Below are positions 7,598 through 16,639 of a DNA stretch of 64,000 nt, piece after piece. This stretch comes from an uncultured Alphaproteobacteria bacterium (GTDB lineage Bacteria; Pseudomonadota; Alphaproteobacteria; Rhodobacterales; Rhodobacteraceae), in the NCBI GenBank assembly GCA_929200255.1, contig CAKMYZ010000001.1:62001-126000 (forward strand), written 5' to 3'. Every line of letters starts with the position of its first letter. The stretch's first letter is position 1. The notes under the pieces were generated by a model. The model ran no database searches. It was not told the origin of the DNA and saw nothing but the letters and a program-made list of their open reading frames with translations. The position numbers and the translations under genes are program-made.

Positions 7598-8250
7598 CCT
7601 TTCAGCCGATTGAAATCGCCTAGGGATTTCCCCGGCTCATCCACAAAAAGACTGGGCAGAATGCGCAGGCTGTCAATCTGATCGACGCGGATTTCGTCGA
7701 AATCTCGGTGCGCCTCGCACCAGACAACGCAGGTCCACAACCGCCCCCAATAGTCGAGTTGGAGCGGCCGCACCGTGCGCGTTTCGTTTTGCATCAACAG
7801 TTCCAGCTTTTGGCGCGTGCGTACGGCTTGGCGTAAGCTGGGCAGATGCTGAAACCCGCGTGCGGCATCGGCAAAAGGGTAGATGGCAAAGCCGCCACTG
7901 GGGGCGCGGCTGCGATCCTCGGGCATGACGCCGTCGATTTTTGCCGAAAGCGCACGCGCAGCAGAGGACAGCTCAGCGTCATCACTGTGACTGACAGCGC
8001 TCAGCCCGATGTGCAGCGCTTCCATCTCGGTCATTGTCAGGTTCAGCGGGGGCAGGGTGATGGCGGCGGTGACGCGGTAACCGATGCCGCGTTCACCGGC
8101 AATGGGCACGCCCGATGCGGCCAGCGTTTCCATATCGCGATAGATCGTGCGCAGGGACACCTGCGTGGCCTTGGCCAGATCATGAGCGCGGTGCAAAGTG
8201 CCATCGCGCAGGATCTGGATCAGTTGCATCAGACGGTCGGCGCGGCGCAT
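7594..8250 (-). CDS. YafY-type HTH/WYL transcriptional regulator
   Basis: A 218-residue regulator begins with a winged helix-turn-helix (RRADRLMQLIQIL through VSLRTIYRDMETLAASGVPI, residues 1-50), typical of the DeoR/YafY group. A WYL-like effector region follows, with the strand RPLQLDYWGRLWTCVVWCEAHRDF-type pattern broken across residues 160-185. Such proteins are usually local repressors sensing a ligand. A TTGTCA/TGACAA inverted repeat just upstream could be its own operator. The gene converges on the PhyH-like gene. Confidence 0.8.
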   Translation of the reverse strand: MRRADRLMQLIQILRDGTLHRAHDLAKATQVSLRTIYRDMETLAASGVPIAGERGIGYRVTAAITLPPLNLTMTEMEALHIGLSAVSHSDDAELSSAARALSAKIDGVMPEDRSRAPSGGFAIYPFADAARGFQHLPSLRQAVRTRQKLELLMQNETRTVRPLQLDYWGRLWTCVVWCEAHRDFDEIRVDQIDSLRILPSLFVDEPGKSLGDFNRLKG

Positions 8251-8277
8251 GTGATTCCCTCTTTCAGAGGGTCAGTT

Positions 8278-8302
8278 TTGTCAATTTTCTGACAGCTGAC
8301 AA
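8278..8302. promoter_or_regulatory. Inverted repeat upstream of the WYL regulator
   Basis: TTGTCA (8278-8283) and TGACAA (8297-8302) form a 6-bp inverted repeat with a 13-base centre, and a further TTGTCA occurs at 8307-8312. It lies between the regulator and tatA, so it could be an autoregulatory site. Weak evidence. Confidence 0.3.
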
Positions 8303-8457
8303 GTTTTTGTCACGAAAACACGAAAACCCTTGTGAAAAAGGGGCTTACCCGTCGGTTTTCAGTCGATTTGGCCTTCCCTTGCTGGCAAACCGCACCTATT
8401 TGTCAGCTTAGGAATGAAAACCGAATGTGGGCAGGTGGCCCGCGCAAGGAGAGAAAG

Positions 8458-8670
8458 ATGCTCAATAATATTGGCCTGCCCGGCCTGCTTTTGATCGCTG
8501 TTGTCGTGTTGGTTCTGTTTGGCCGCGGCAAAATTTCCAGCCTGATGGGTGAAGTTGGCAAAGGCATCACCGCGTTCAAAAAAGGCGTAGATGACGGCAA
8601 GCAAGAGATTGAAGACAGCATGGCAGAGGCGAAAGACGTCACGCCCGAAGAAGATAAAAACAAAGTATAA
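8458..8670 (+). CDS. tatA: Sec-independent protein translocase TatA
   Basis: The 70-residue product has one N-terminal membrane helix ([20 protein letters not shown]) with the FGRGK hinge, then an amphipathic helix ([15 protein letters not shown]) and an acidic tail. This is the TatA pattern, the pore-forming subunit of twin-arginine export. The ATG at 8458 follows AAGGAGAG with good spacing. It is the first gene of tatA-tatB-tatC. The tail is short, as in many Rhodobacterales. Confidence 0.93.
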   Translation: MLNNIGLPGLLLIAVVVLVLFGRGKISSLMGEVGKGITAFKKGVDDGKQEIEDSMAEAKDVTPEEDKNKV

Positions 8671-8701
8671 GCTGGTTGCCTGACAAGAAGGATCACGCCT
8701 G

Positions 8702-9130
8702 ATGTTTGGCCTTGGTTGGAGCGAAATGCTTGTCGTCGGTGTCGTGGCATTGATTGTGATCGGCCCAAAGGATCTGCCCGGATTGTTTCGGCAGTTGGGG
8801 CAGTTCACGGGCAAGGCGCGGATGATGGCGCGAGAGTTTTCGCGCGCAATGGAACAGGCGGCGGATGAAAGCGGGGTCAAGGATGTGTCCAAAACCCTGC
8901 GCGCCGCCAGCAATCCGGCCAAATTCGGCACTGATAAGATCAAGGAAGCGACAGGCATGACCAAGGGCCCCGCGACGCAGGCCCTGTCCGAGGAACGCCA
9001 GGCCGCCAAGGACAAGCTAAGCAAAGCCATGGCGGATGCCGCGATTGAGCGTAAAGCCCGCGAAGCCGAAGATGCTGCCCTTGAGGCCGCTGCGGCCGCC
9101 AAAGCGGCCAAACCCGAGGCCAAGGAATGA
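8702..9130 (+). CDS. tatB: Sec-independent protein translocase TatB
   Basis: TatB partners TatC in the receptor for twin-arginine signal peptides. The 142-residue protein opens MFGLGWSEMLVVGVVALIV with the conserved Glu at residue 8, then GPKDLP, and continues as an amphipathic helix and a long Ala/Lys/Glu-rich tail. Its TGA overlaps the tatC ATG in an ATGA junction. It starts 31 bases after tatA. Confidence 0.94.
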   Translation: MFGLGWSEMLVVGVVALIVIGPKDLPGLFRQLGQFTGKARMMAREFSRAMEQAADESGVKDVSKTLRAASNPAKFGTDKIKEATGMTKGPATQALSEERQAAKDKLSKAMADAAIERKAREAEDAALEAAAAAKAAKPEAKE

Positions 9131-10092
9131 GCCCCCAGGACGAGATTGAAGACAGCGCCGCCCCGTTGCTGGAGCATCTGAGCGAGTTGCGCTCGCGGTT
9201 GATCTATTCGGTCGTGGCATTTCTGGTTGGCATGATCATTTGTTTTTCCTTCGGGGGGATGCTGCTTGATTTTCTGCTACAGCCGATCGAGCGTACGATG
9301 CGCAACCTGGGCAATCCGAACCCGGTCATGCAGTATACGGCACCGCAGGAGTATTTCTTTACGCTGATCCGTATTTCCGTTGTGGGTGGCCTGACGATTT
9401 CTTTCCCGGTCATTGCCTATCAGTTGTGGCGCTTTGTGGCGCCGGGCCTTTACCGCAATGAAAAGAATGCGTTTTTGCCGTTCATCATTGCCTCGCCGGT
9501 GTTGTTCATCATTGGTGCTGCTTTTGCCCACTACATCGTTGTGCCGCTGGCGATGGCATTCTTTCTGGGTTTTGCAGATTTGCCTTCCTTCGTCTCGGCG
9601 ATCATGGCCGACGCGCTACCTCCGCCAGCGGGTTCGGAACTGTTGCCAGGGGCGACAGATGGTCAGGCGCTGCCCGACAAGGGCGTTGATATCGTCTTTA
9701 ACGGCAAGGTGAATGAAACGCTGGATATCACGCTTAAGATGATCGTGGCCTTTGGGGTGTGTTTTCAACTGCCTGTGCTTTTGACCCTCATGGGCTCTGC
9801 GGGTCTGGCCAGTTCGCGCGGGCTGCGCGGAACGCGGAAATACGCGGTTGTTGGCATCCTGATCGTTGCAGCCTTGGTCACACCGCCGGATGTGACGACC
9901 CAGCTCATCCTGTTTGTCGTGGTTTACGGCCTGTATGAAGTTTCGATCCATCTGGTGGCTGCGGTGGAACGCAAGAAAGATCGTGCCGCCCGCGCGGAAG
10001 GGGTCATCGGCGAAGACGAAAGCCTGTTTGATATCCCCGAGGATGATGATTTTGAGGAGCCAGAGGCCACCGAAGAGGAGCCCAAGGCGTGA
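9127..10092 (+). CDS. tatC: Sec-independent protein translocase TatC
   Basis: TatC is the six-helix core of the twin-arginine receptor. The 321-residue product shows the N-terminal LLEHLSELRSRLIYS motif, YTAPQEYFF in the first periplasmic region, and the later FGVCFQLPVLL with TPPDVTTQ. It is longer than E. coli TatC because of an insert around residues 160-190 and an acidic C-terminal tail rich in Glu and Asp. Its TGA overlaps the GTG start of the downstream ATPase gene. Confidence 0.96.
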   Translation: MSPQDEIEDSAAPLLEHLSELRSRLIYSVVAFLVGMIICFSFGGMLLDFLLQPIERTMRNLGNPNPVMQYTAPQEYFFTLIRISVVGGLTISFPVIAYQLWRFVAPGLYRNEKNAFLPFIIASPVLFIIGAAFAHYIVVPLAMAFFLGFADLPSFVSAIMADALPPPAGSELLPGATDGQALPDKGVDIVFNGKVNETLDITLKMIVAFGVCFQLPVLLTLMGSAGLASSRGLRGTRKYAVVGILIVAALVTPPDVTTQLILFVVVYGLYEVSIHLVAAVERKKDRAARAEGVIGEDESLFDIPEDDDFEEPEATEEEPKA

Positions 10093-10943
10093 GCAAGAAG
10101 GCGCTTTACCGCATCGCCGAGGCGCTGGAGCGGATGAGCCCTGCGCCTGCTGCGGCCCCGAATTTTGCGACAGCTGCGGCGTTTGTCTGGCATCCTGATC
10201 CAGATCGGCTTGCGCCTGTCGCGCAGGTCAATCGCGTCAGTGTTGATCTGCTGGTTGGGGTGGATCGGTCGCGTGATACATTGGTTGCAAATACAGTGCA
10301 GTTTGCCAGGGGGCTGCCCGCCAACAACGCGCTGCTGTGGGGCGCGCGCGGCATGGGAAAGTCAAGCCTTGTCAAAGCCGTGCATGGCGCAGTTCATGCC
10401 GATTACCCCGCCCTGAAGGTGGTTGAGGTACAGCGCGAGGATTTACCAAGTATTGGCCGCTGCCTGAACCTGCTGCGTGGCGTGCAGGAGCGGTTCATTC
10501 TCTTTTGTGACGATCTGTCTTTTGGCCATGATGATGCGCATTACAAATCGCTCAAGGCGGTGCTGGATGGCGGGATTGAGGGGCGTCCTGACAATGTAGT
10601 GCTTTATGCCACGTCAAACCGCAGGCACCTGATGCCGCGTGATATGATTGAGAACGAACGCTCAACCGCGATTTCCCCGTCCGAGGCGGTGGAAGAGAAG
10701 GTGTCGCTCTCTGATCGGTTTGGGCTGTGGCTGGGTTTTCACCCCTGCGATCAGGACGAATATCTGGCGATGATCCGGGGCTATTGTGATGCCTATGGTG
10801 TGACAATAGATGACGACACGCTGCGCGTTGAGGCGATTGAATGGCAGGCTACACGCGGCAGCCGCTCTGGCCGTGTGGCCTGGCAATATTTTACGGATTT
10901 GGCCGGCAGGCGGGGTGTGACGCTGGCGCAAGGTGGATCATGA
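10089..10943 (+). CDS. DUF815 family ATPase
   Basis: A 284-residue AAA-like ATPase of the DUF815 group starts at a GTG overlapping the tatC stop. The Walker A region is GARGMGKSSLVKAV, the Walker B is FILFCDDLSF, and a sensor-like YATSNRRHLMPRD follows, with SLSDRFGLWLGFHPC near the end. DUF815 proteins are common in bacteria and have no firm role. The 4-base overlap with tatC suggests coupled synthesis but does not prove a role in export. The stop codon sits inside a 22-bp perfect palindrome. Confidence 0.85.
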   Translation: MSKKALYRIAEALERMSPAPAAAPNFATAAAFVWHPDPDRLAPVAQVNRVSVDLLVGVDRSRDTLVANTVQFARGLPANNALLWGARGMGKSSLVKAVHGAVHADYPALKVVEVQREDLPSIGRCLNLLRGVQERFILFCDDLSFGHDDAHYKSLKAVLDGGIEGRPDNVVLYATSNRRHLMPRDMIENERSTAISPSEAVEEKVSLSDRFGLWLGFHPCDQDEYLAMIRGYCDAYGVTIDDDTLRVEAIEWQATRGSRSGRVAWQYFTDLAGRRGVTLAQGGS

Positions 10944-10951
10944 TCCACCTT
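10930..10951. terminator. 22-bp perfect palindrome between convergent genes
   Basis: An 11-bp arm AAGGTGGATCA is followed directly by its exact complement and spans the DUF815 stop codon. The next gene (nlpD-like) converges and ends at 10966, so it probably acts as a two-way terminator, although no long T run is present. Confidence 0.45.
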
Positions 10952-10965
10952 ACATTGCGGGTCCG

Positions 10966-12165
10966 TTACTGTAGGAAATCAACCGGATCGAGGCTTTGCA
11001 AGCCGCGCCGCACCTCAAAATGCAGGAAGCTCGGATCCGCTGCGCGTACTTTGCCGATGGTTTGACCGCGTGAGACCCCCGCGTTCTTTTCGACCGTCAG
11101 CGCATCCATCTGCGTATAGACTGTGAGCAAGCCATTGGCATGTTTGATCACCACGATGGACCCGCCACTGGTGTCTGTCGTCACAGCTGCGACGGTGCCG
11201 CTGTCCGCTGCTTTGACATCCGTCCCGGCGGCAGCGCCAATATCGATGCCCTCATTTGATCCCGGCGCATAGGCGCGGATGATCGAGCCCTGAACCGGCA
11301 TTTGCAGACGCGCGTCGCTGGCAGCCGGGGCTGTTGGTTCACCCAGATCGGGGGCCTCTGGCGTTGCGGTGTCGGGCAGGGGGGCAGCCGGTGTTGCCGC
11401 TGGCAATGGTGTTACGGCGCTCGGCGGCAGCGGTGTTGGCGTGCCAACGCCCGGCTCTGTCACATCGGTGGCCGGGGTGGGCGCTGGCGCCGCGCCACTT
11501 TGTGGTATCAAAAGGAATTGACCTTCGCGGATTGTGAATTCCGCATCCAGACCATTCCATTCGGCAATATTGGTCACCGGAACACTATAAAGGCGCGAAA
11601 GAGAGAAGACCGTCTCGCCACGTTTGACCTGATGGCGGATCGGTTCTGTGCCTGTGACCGCTGGGGTTGGGGGGGGAGGCGTGGCAGCAGGCGCCAATGG
11701 TGTCGCAGCCACCGTACCAGTGCCAGAGGCATCCGCACGATCAAGCGCCGTTGTTGCAACAGTCGCCACATCAAGCGGCTGGATTGGGCCGGTGATCAAT
11801 GCTCCTGTTGCTGGTGAAGGCTCGGTCACGCGGGTGGGCAGGGCGATAATCTCATCCCGCCGCAGGATCACATCAGGCTCGATCCCGTTGTATTCCGCCA
11901 ATTCATTGGCATTCAGCCCCAGCCGGATGGCGATGGCGCGGATGGTGTCATCGCGCCGGGCAACAACAACCTGATAATTCGGGTAAGAGATCACACCGCG
12001 ATCATCCGGGCGGGGCCGGCCGGGAAGGTCTTGCACTGCGGCACTGGTGTCAAAGCCGTTGCCGATGTCGCGTAGGTCCGGATCAAAACCGTCGCAGGCT
12101 ACAAGCGATGCCGCAGCAACCCCTGCCATCATCATGCGCCGAATTGGCATTTGCCCGTTTGCCAT
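10966..12165 (-). CDS. NlpD-like LysM/M23 lipoprotein
   Basis: A 399-residue envelope protein begins with a lipoprotein signal (AAASLVACDG, lipobox Cys near 24). Two LysM peptidoglycan-binding repeats follow (YQVVVARRDDTIRAIAIRL and HQVKRGETVFSLSRLYS), separated by Pro/Ala/Thr-rich linkers. The C-terminal M23 domain starts near RLQMPVQGSIIRAYAPG and ends HFEVRRGLQSLDPVDFL. The usual zinc-binding first His (H-x3-D) appears replaced (EGIDIGAAAGT), so it is probably a non-catalytic activator of amidases, as NlpD is. It follows pcm and surE on the same strand, a conserved order. Confidence 0.88.
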   Translation of the reverse strand: MANGQMPIRRMMMAGVAAASLVACDGFDPDLRDIGNGFDTSAAVQDLPGRPRPDDRGVISYPNYQVVVARRDDTIRAIAIRLGLNANELAEYNGIEPDVILRRDEIIALPTRVTEPSPATGALITGPIQPLDVATVATTALDRADASGTGTVAATPLAPAATPPPPTPAVTGTEPIRHQVKRGETVFSLSRLYSVPVTNIAEWNGLDAEFTIREGQFLLIPQSGAAPAPTPATDVTEPGVGTPTPLPPSAVTPLPAATPAAPLPDTATPEAPDLGEPTAPAASDARLQMPVQGSIIRAYAPGSNEGIDIGAAAGTDVKAADSGTVAAVTTDTSGGSIVVIKHANGLLTVYTQMDALTVEKNAGVSRGQTIGKVRAADPSFLHFEVRRGLQSLDPVDFLQ

Positions 12166-12228
12166 CTGTACCGCTCCTTGTTTTTAGTTGCCCCTTATTT
12201 ATGGGGTCATACCATATTTTGTGTTAGT

Positions 12229-12870
12229 TTACTCTTGTCCGAGCCCTTCTAGCAAGGGGACAAAGCGCACCGCGCGTAATTCATCATAGTCATAGCCATG
12301 TTCGCCCCGTGTCACCCGGATCAGACTTTGCACCGCATCGGACTGTCCAACCGGCAAAACCATGATCCCGCCAACACGCAGTTGTGCCAGCAGAGGTCCC
12401 GGCGGGTCCTCTGCCGCAGCGGTCAGCAGGATGCGGTCAAACGGGGCCTGTTCGGCGAACCCGTGGCTGCCATCGGCGGTGAATGTGGTGATATTGGTGA
12501 TATCATTGGCCTCAAACACAGCGCGGGCCGCGTGGACCAGCCGCCGATAGCGGTCAACGGTATAGACCCGGCGCGCCAGCTTACTGAGGATCGCGGCCTG
12601 GTAGCCGGAGCCGGTGCCAACTTCGAGGACCTTATCGCGGGCGCTGACCCGCAACGCCTGCGTCATCAAGCCAACAACCGACGGTTGACTGATTGTCTGG
12701 CCGCAGGCAATGGGCAGGGGCATATCCTCATAGGCGCGGTCGGCGAAGGTCCCTTTGACGTAATCGGCGCGGTCCACTTTCTCCATCGCGGTCAACACGT
12801 TGGTATCAGTCACGCCCTTGCTGCGCAGCGTATAGAGGAATTGCATCTTGGTGGCAGCGTCAAAACTCAC
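12229..12870 (-). CDS. pcm: Protein-L-isoaspartate O-methyltransferase
   Basis: Pcm methylates isoaspartyl residues in aged proteins, using SAM. The 213-residue protein has [17 protein letters not shown] and the SAM-binding motif [18 protein letters not shown], then [10 protein letters not shown]. Its start overlaps the surE stop by 4 bases, and the nlpD-like gene follows, giving the familiar surE-pcm-nlpD set used in stationary-phase maintenance. Confidence 0.95.
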   Translation of the reverse strand: MSFDAATKMQFLYTLRSKGVTDTNVLTAMEKVDRADYVKGTFADRAYEDMPLPIACGQTISQPSVVGLMTQALRVSARDKVLEVGTGSGYQAAILSKLARRVYTVDRYRRLVHAARAVFEANDITNITTFTADGSHGFAEQAPFDRILLTAAAEDPPGPLLAQLRVGGIMVLPVGQSDAVQSLIRVTRGEHGYDYDELRAVRFVPLLEGLGQE

Positions 12871-13652
12871 TTGAAGGCATCCTCAAGCGTGGCGACCATA
12901 TCATAGTCGGTCAGATCTGCGCGCATTGGTGTCACGGAGATATAGCCATCCAGATTTGCGGCGGCATCCGTGCCGGGGGCAGTGGGTTCGTGCTGGGGCC
13001 CGCCACGCACCCAAAGGAAGCGGCGGCCCGTGGGTGAGGTCTGTGCGTCGGCCCGGAAGCGTGTGTTCAGGCGGAAGCCTTGGGTTGTGGCGGCCATCCC
13101 CTTGACGTCCGGTGCCGGAACGGGCGGGAAATTCACGTTGTAGAACAATTTGTAGTCGGCGCTGTCCCACAGTGTATCGGCGAGCAGCGCGCGGACGGTT
13201 GCCGCACCATGCGCGGCTGCGGCCTCAAACGGATCATCCAGTTTGGCATTGCCGGGGCCAAAGAACTGCGACAGAGCGATGGAGCGCACGCCTTGTAGCG
13301 CCCCTTCGATGCAGGCCCCGATGGTGCCTGAATAAAGCGTGTTTTCAGCAGCGTTGTTCCCGCGATTAACGCCAGAAAGGATCAGATCCGGCGGCATGTC
13401 CTGCAGTACATCGTAAAGGCCCGCAATCACGCAGTCGGCGGGAGATCCTTCTGCGGCAAATCGGCGATCTTCAAGCTGCGCGATCATCGTGGGATGGGTG
13501 TAGCTGATGCAGTGCCCGACACCAGATTGTTCAAAGGCAGGGGCCACAGTCCAGACCTCACCATCCTTACCGGCAATCTCCTGCGCGATGTCGGTCAAAA
13601 CCTGCAAGCCGGGGGCGTTGATGCCGTCGTCGTTGGTGATGAGAATACGCAT
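12867..13652 (-). CDS. surE: 5'/3'-nucleotidase SurE
   Basis: SurE is a divalent-metal nucleotidase and survival protein. The 261-residue protein starts [16 protein letters not shown], with the NDDG metal-binding motif, then [11 protein letters not shown] and [25 protein letters not shown] loops typical of the family. It is the first gene of the surE-pcm-nlpD unit. Confidence 0.95.
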   Translation of the reverse strand: MRILITNDDGINAPGLQVLTDIAQEIAGKDGEVWTVAPAFEQSGVGHCISYTHPTMIAQLEDRRFAAEGSPADCVIAGLYDVLQDMPPDLILSGVNRGNNAAENTLYSGTIGACIEGALQGVRSIALSQFFGPGNAKLDDPFEAAAAHGAATVRALLADTLWDSADYKLFYNVNFPPVPAPDVKGMAATTQGFRLNTRFRADAQTSPTGRRFLWVRGGPQHEPTAPGTDAAANLDGYISVTPMRADLTDYDMVATLEDAFK

Positions 13653-13734
13653 AAATCGCCCCTGATTGCTTGGCTCCGTTCCTATGCGAGCACGGCGGTT
13701 ACGGCAAGCGTCTGCGCACTTGCCGTGGAGGAGC

Positions 13735-13788
13735 GAACAATTTTCGCGAAAATTGTTCTGTCAGAAGATTTTTTGACAAAAAATCTTC
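13735..13788. repeat. Two back-to-back AT-rich palindromes
   Basis: 13735-13758 is a perfect 24-bp palindrome (arm GAACAATTTTCG). 13764-13788 has 12-bp arms (GAAGATTTTTTG) around a single A. The pair is separated by five bases and lies between the surE start and the stop of the SDR gene. It may terminate the SDR transcript, or be a dispersed repeat. Confidence 0.7.
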
Positions 13789-13799
13789 GCTTGCCTGTG

Positions 13800-14441
13800 C
13801 TACGCCAATATGGCGCGCAGCAAACGCATGGCTTCGGCTGTAGGGTCGGCCAGAGTGCTGCGGTCTTCGCCGGGGAAGAACCGGGCGCGGGTGGCGGTGG
13901 GCATTGGCGCAGGCGTCACAATCTTGACCCGCGGCCCGGTCTTGGCGCTTTCCGCCTGCCAGCTGCGCGCCAGCGCGATCTGTGCGGCTTTGGTGGCACC
14001 GTAAGCGCCAAAGAACTGTTCGCCCCCGCGCGGATCGTCAAAGAACACGGCTTTGCCTTCGGTACCCAGCAAAGGGCTGACATAGGCAATCAGCCGCGAT
14101 GTGGCCTCAACATTAATCGCCATTGATTTGGCCAGATCCTTGGGGCCGATATGGCCTGCCGGGGTCAGGGGGGCGGCATGGATGGCGGTGTGCAGCCACA
14201 GATCAAGGCGGCCCCAGCGGTCGTAGATGCCACGGCAAAGTTGCTGCATGGCTGCATCAACGCCAATGTCCATCGGGGCCAGCGTGGCTTGACCACCTGC
14301 CGCCTGAATGGCATCGTCCAATTCCTCCAATGCGCCGACAGTCTTGCCGACTGCGATGATGTGATGTGTGGGGGCGAGGGCCTTGGCCAGGGCCGCACCC
14401 AGCCCGCGCGACGCGCCAGTGATCAGAACGGTTTTTGTCAT
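13800..14441 (-). CDS. Short-chain dehydrogenase/reductase
   Basis: This 213-residue SDR has the cofactor motif TKTVLITGASRGLGAALAKAL at the start and the catalytic YGATKAA near residue 165. It is shorter than classical SDRs (about 250) because the substrate loop is small. The substrate cannot be told from the sequence. It stands alone upstream of surE and is separated from it by the double palindrome. Confidence 0.85.
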   Translation of the reverse strand: MTKTVLITGASRGLGAALAKALAPTHHIIAVGKTVGALEELDDAIQAAGGQATLAPMDIGVDAAMQQLCRGIYDRWGRLDLWLHTAIHAAPLTPAGHIGPKDLAKSMAINVEATSRLIAYVSPLLGTEGKAVFFDDPRGGEQFFGAYGATKAAQIALARSWQAESAKTGPRVKIVTPAPMPTATRARFFPGEDRSTLADPTAEAMRLLRAILA

Positions 14442-14575
14442 GACAGCCTCATGTGCTGAACTGCGTCAGAGGTCAAGTATCCGTCGCCTGGCAATTCCAA
14501 GGCAATTGTGCGCCCCAGCGATCCATCAGCCCTATCGGGGCAAGGCTGCGCAGAGCCAAGATCACATCCCTGCGG

Positions 14576-14980
14576 TCACGGGGCGAGGATGAGGGCGCCA
14601 TCCTCTTTGTAGACCGGTTCGGTCAGCGGAATTTCGAGAAGCGGCAACACAGCGTCGGGCGGGCGGCAGAGTGCGACGCCCTTGGCGGTGCAGACGATGG
14701 GCCGGTTCACGAGGACGGGGTGGGCAACCATGGCGTCCAGCAAGGCATCGTCGCTGACAGCGGGGTCCAAAAGGCCCAGTTCTTCAGCAGGGGATTTTGT
14801 TGTCCGCAAGGCATCGCGCGGGGTGATGTCAGCGGCGGCAAATAGAGCCTGCAATTGCGGGCGGGTCCAGCCGGTTTGCAGATACGCGATAACGACAGGT
14901 TCGGTGCCCGTCGCGCGAATAACAGCAAGGACGTTGCGCGAGGTACCGCAGGCGGGGTTGTGGTGGATAACGGTGGTCAT
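14576..14980 (-). CDS. arsC: ArsC family (glutaredoxin-type) arsenate reductase
   Basis: A 134-residue thioredoxin-fold protein with HHNPACGTSRNVLAVIR, the CGTSR arsenate-binding Cys loop of the glutathione/glutaredoxin-coupled ArsC class, and the C-terminal VNRPIVCTAKGVALCRPP segment. No arsB or arsR is nearby, so it could be a general Spx/ArsC-type reductase. It begins 4 bases after purF ends, on the same strand, and probably shares that transcript. Confidence 0.8.
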   Translation of the reverse strand: MTTVIHHNPACGTSRNVLAVIRATGTEPVVIAYLQTGWTRPQLQALFAAADITPRDALRTTKSPAEELGLLDPAVSDDALLDAMVAHPVLVNRPIVCTAKGVALCRPPDAVLPLLEIPLTEPVYKEDGALILAP

Positions 14981-14984
14981 TGCT

Positions 14985-16454
14985 TCACTCCGCCGCCGTT
15001 TTCGCCGCGAACCCCTGTTCGATCATATCAGATGGTGCGACCGGATATTCCCCCGAGAAACAGGCGTCGCAATAAGCAGGCGCGTTCTTGTCCCGTCCCT
15101 TTGCTTCGCCCACGGCACGGTAAAGACCATCGAGAGAGATGAACTTGAGGCTATCCACACCCAGATGCTCGCGCATTTCGTCTTCCGTCATTGTTGCGGC
15201 CAGCAGCTTTTCGCGTTGGGGTGTGTCCACACCATAAAAGCAAGGCCAGGCGGTGGGGGGCGACGCAATACGGAAATGCACCTCGGCTGCACCCGCATCA
15301 AGGATCATATCCTTGATCTTGCGGCTGGTTGTGCCGCGCACCACGCTATCATCCACCAGAATGACCCGTTTGCCTTTGATCAGCGCGCGGTTGACGTTCA
15401 GCTTCAGGCGCACACCCATGTTGCGGATGCTCTCGGTCGGTTCAATAAACGTGCGGCCCATATATTGGTTGCGGATGATGCCCATTGCGTAGGGGATCCC
15501 CGATTGCAGGGCATATCCGATGGCCGCAGGCGTACCGCTATCAGGGACCGGGCAGACAAGATCGGCGTCGACAGGGTTTTCTTTGGCCAGTTCACGGCCA
15601 ATGTTTTCACGGGTCTCATAGACCGAGCGGCCACCGAGGATGCTGTCGGGGCGACTGAAGTAGACGTGCTCAAAAATGCAAAACCGGGCACGGTTGGGGC
15701 GGAATGGGAAATGGCTTGCGACACCATCCTCTGTCACGACAACCATTTCCCCGGGTGCGATTTCGCGCACGAATTCCGCGCCGATGATGTCAAAGGCGCA
15801 GGTCTCGGACGCGAGCGCCCAGCCATCCCCGATCTTGCCCAACACCAATGGGCGCACGCCCAGCGGGTCGCGGCAGCCGATCAGTTTGGTGCGGGTCATG
15901 GCCACGATCGAAAAGGCACCTTCGACCTTGCGCAAGGCTTCTTCCATGCGGTCAGGAATAGTACGGCCCATGGACCGCGCCATCAGATGAATGATGCATT
16001 CGCTGTCAGATGAACTTTGGAAGATTGATCCGCGCTCGATCAATTCGCGCCGCAGAGACATGGCGTTGGTGATATTGCCATTATGGGCGATTGCAGCGCC
16101 GCCCATGGCAAACTCGCCAAAGAAGGGTTGCACGTCCCGCATCGCGGTCTGGCCCTTGGATCCGGCGGTGGAATAACGCACGTGGCCAATGCCAATTGTG
16201 CCGGGCAAGCGTTCCATCATTGAGGCAGAGGTGAAGTTGTCGCGCACCAAACCCATGCGGCGCTGTTGGTTAAAGCCGGTTTCGGCATCATGGGTGACGA
16301 TCCCGCCCGCCTCTTGCCCGCGGTGTTGCAGGGCGTGCAGGCCAAGGGCGACAAAGTTCGACGCGTCGGTCACGCCGACAACGCCAAAGACGCCACATTC
16401 CTCCCGCAGTTTGTCATCGTCAAAGGGATGGGCGGGGGGAATCGCGATGGACAA
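14985..16454 (-). CDS. purF: Amidophosphoribosyltransferase PurF
   Basis: PurF makes phosphoribosylamine from PRPP and glutamine, the first step of purine synthesis. The 489-residue protein has a short propeptide ending EE before CGVFGVVG, whose Cys is the N-terminal nucleophile after processing. It also has SSSDSECIIHLMA and the PRPP loop VILVDDSVVRGTTS. I accept a TTG start at 16454, since GGAG lies 8 bases upstream and no ATG precedes the conserved part. It lies downstream of cvpA, as in many bacteria, with a terminator between them. Confidence 0.95.
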   Translation of the reverse strand: MSIAIPPAHPFDDDKLREECGVFGVVGVTDASNFVALGLHALQHRGQEAGGIVTHDAETGFNQQRRMGLVRDNFTSASMMERLPGTIGIGHVRYSTAGSKGQTAMRDVQPFFGEFAMGGAAIAHNGNITNAMSLRRELIERGSIFQSSSDSECIIHLMARSMGRTIPDRMEEALRKVEGAFSIVAMTRTKLIGCRDPLGVRPLVLGKIGDGWALASETCAFDIIGAEFVREIAPGEMVVVTEDGVASHFPFRPNRARFCIFEHVYFSRPDSILGGRSVYETRENIGRELAKENPVDADLVCPVPDSGTPAAIGYALQSGIPYAMGIIRNQYMGRTFIEPTESIRNMGVRLKLNVNRALIKGKRVILVDDSVVRGTTSRKIKDMILDAGAAEVHFRIASPPTAWPCFYGVDTPQREKLLAATMTEDEMREHLGVDSLKFISLDGLYRAVGEAKGRDKNAPAYCDACFSGEYPVAPSDMIEQGFAAKTAAE

Positions 16455-16584
16455 GGGGGCAGCTCCGAATCCGTTTCAACAGGTATGATCCTGTCTTAGT
16501 GGCTGAACGCCACGGTGTCACGAAACGATCATGCTTCTGTGCTGGGAAAGTCTGTTTCGACCTGGTTGGTACAGTCTTAGAGAC

Positions 16585-16618
16585 AAAAAAGGCCGCCCAC
16601 GCGTCGCGTCGGCGGCCC
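16585..16618 (-). terminator. Intrinsic terminator after cvpA
   Basis: On the minus strand the stem GGCCGCC/GGCGGCC (16611-16617 with 16591-16597) is followed by six T (16590-16585). It lies 22 bases past the cvpA stop. Confidence 0.8.
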
Positions 16619-16639
16619 CAAAATGTTCGCTTCCCGCTA

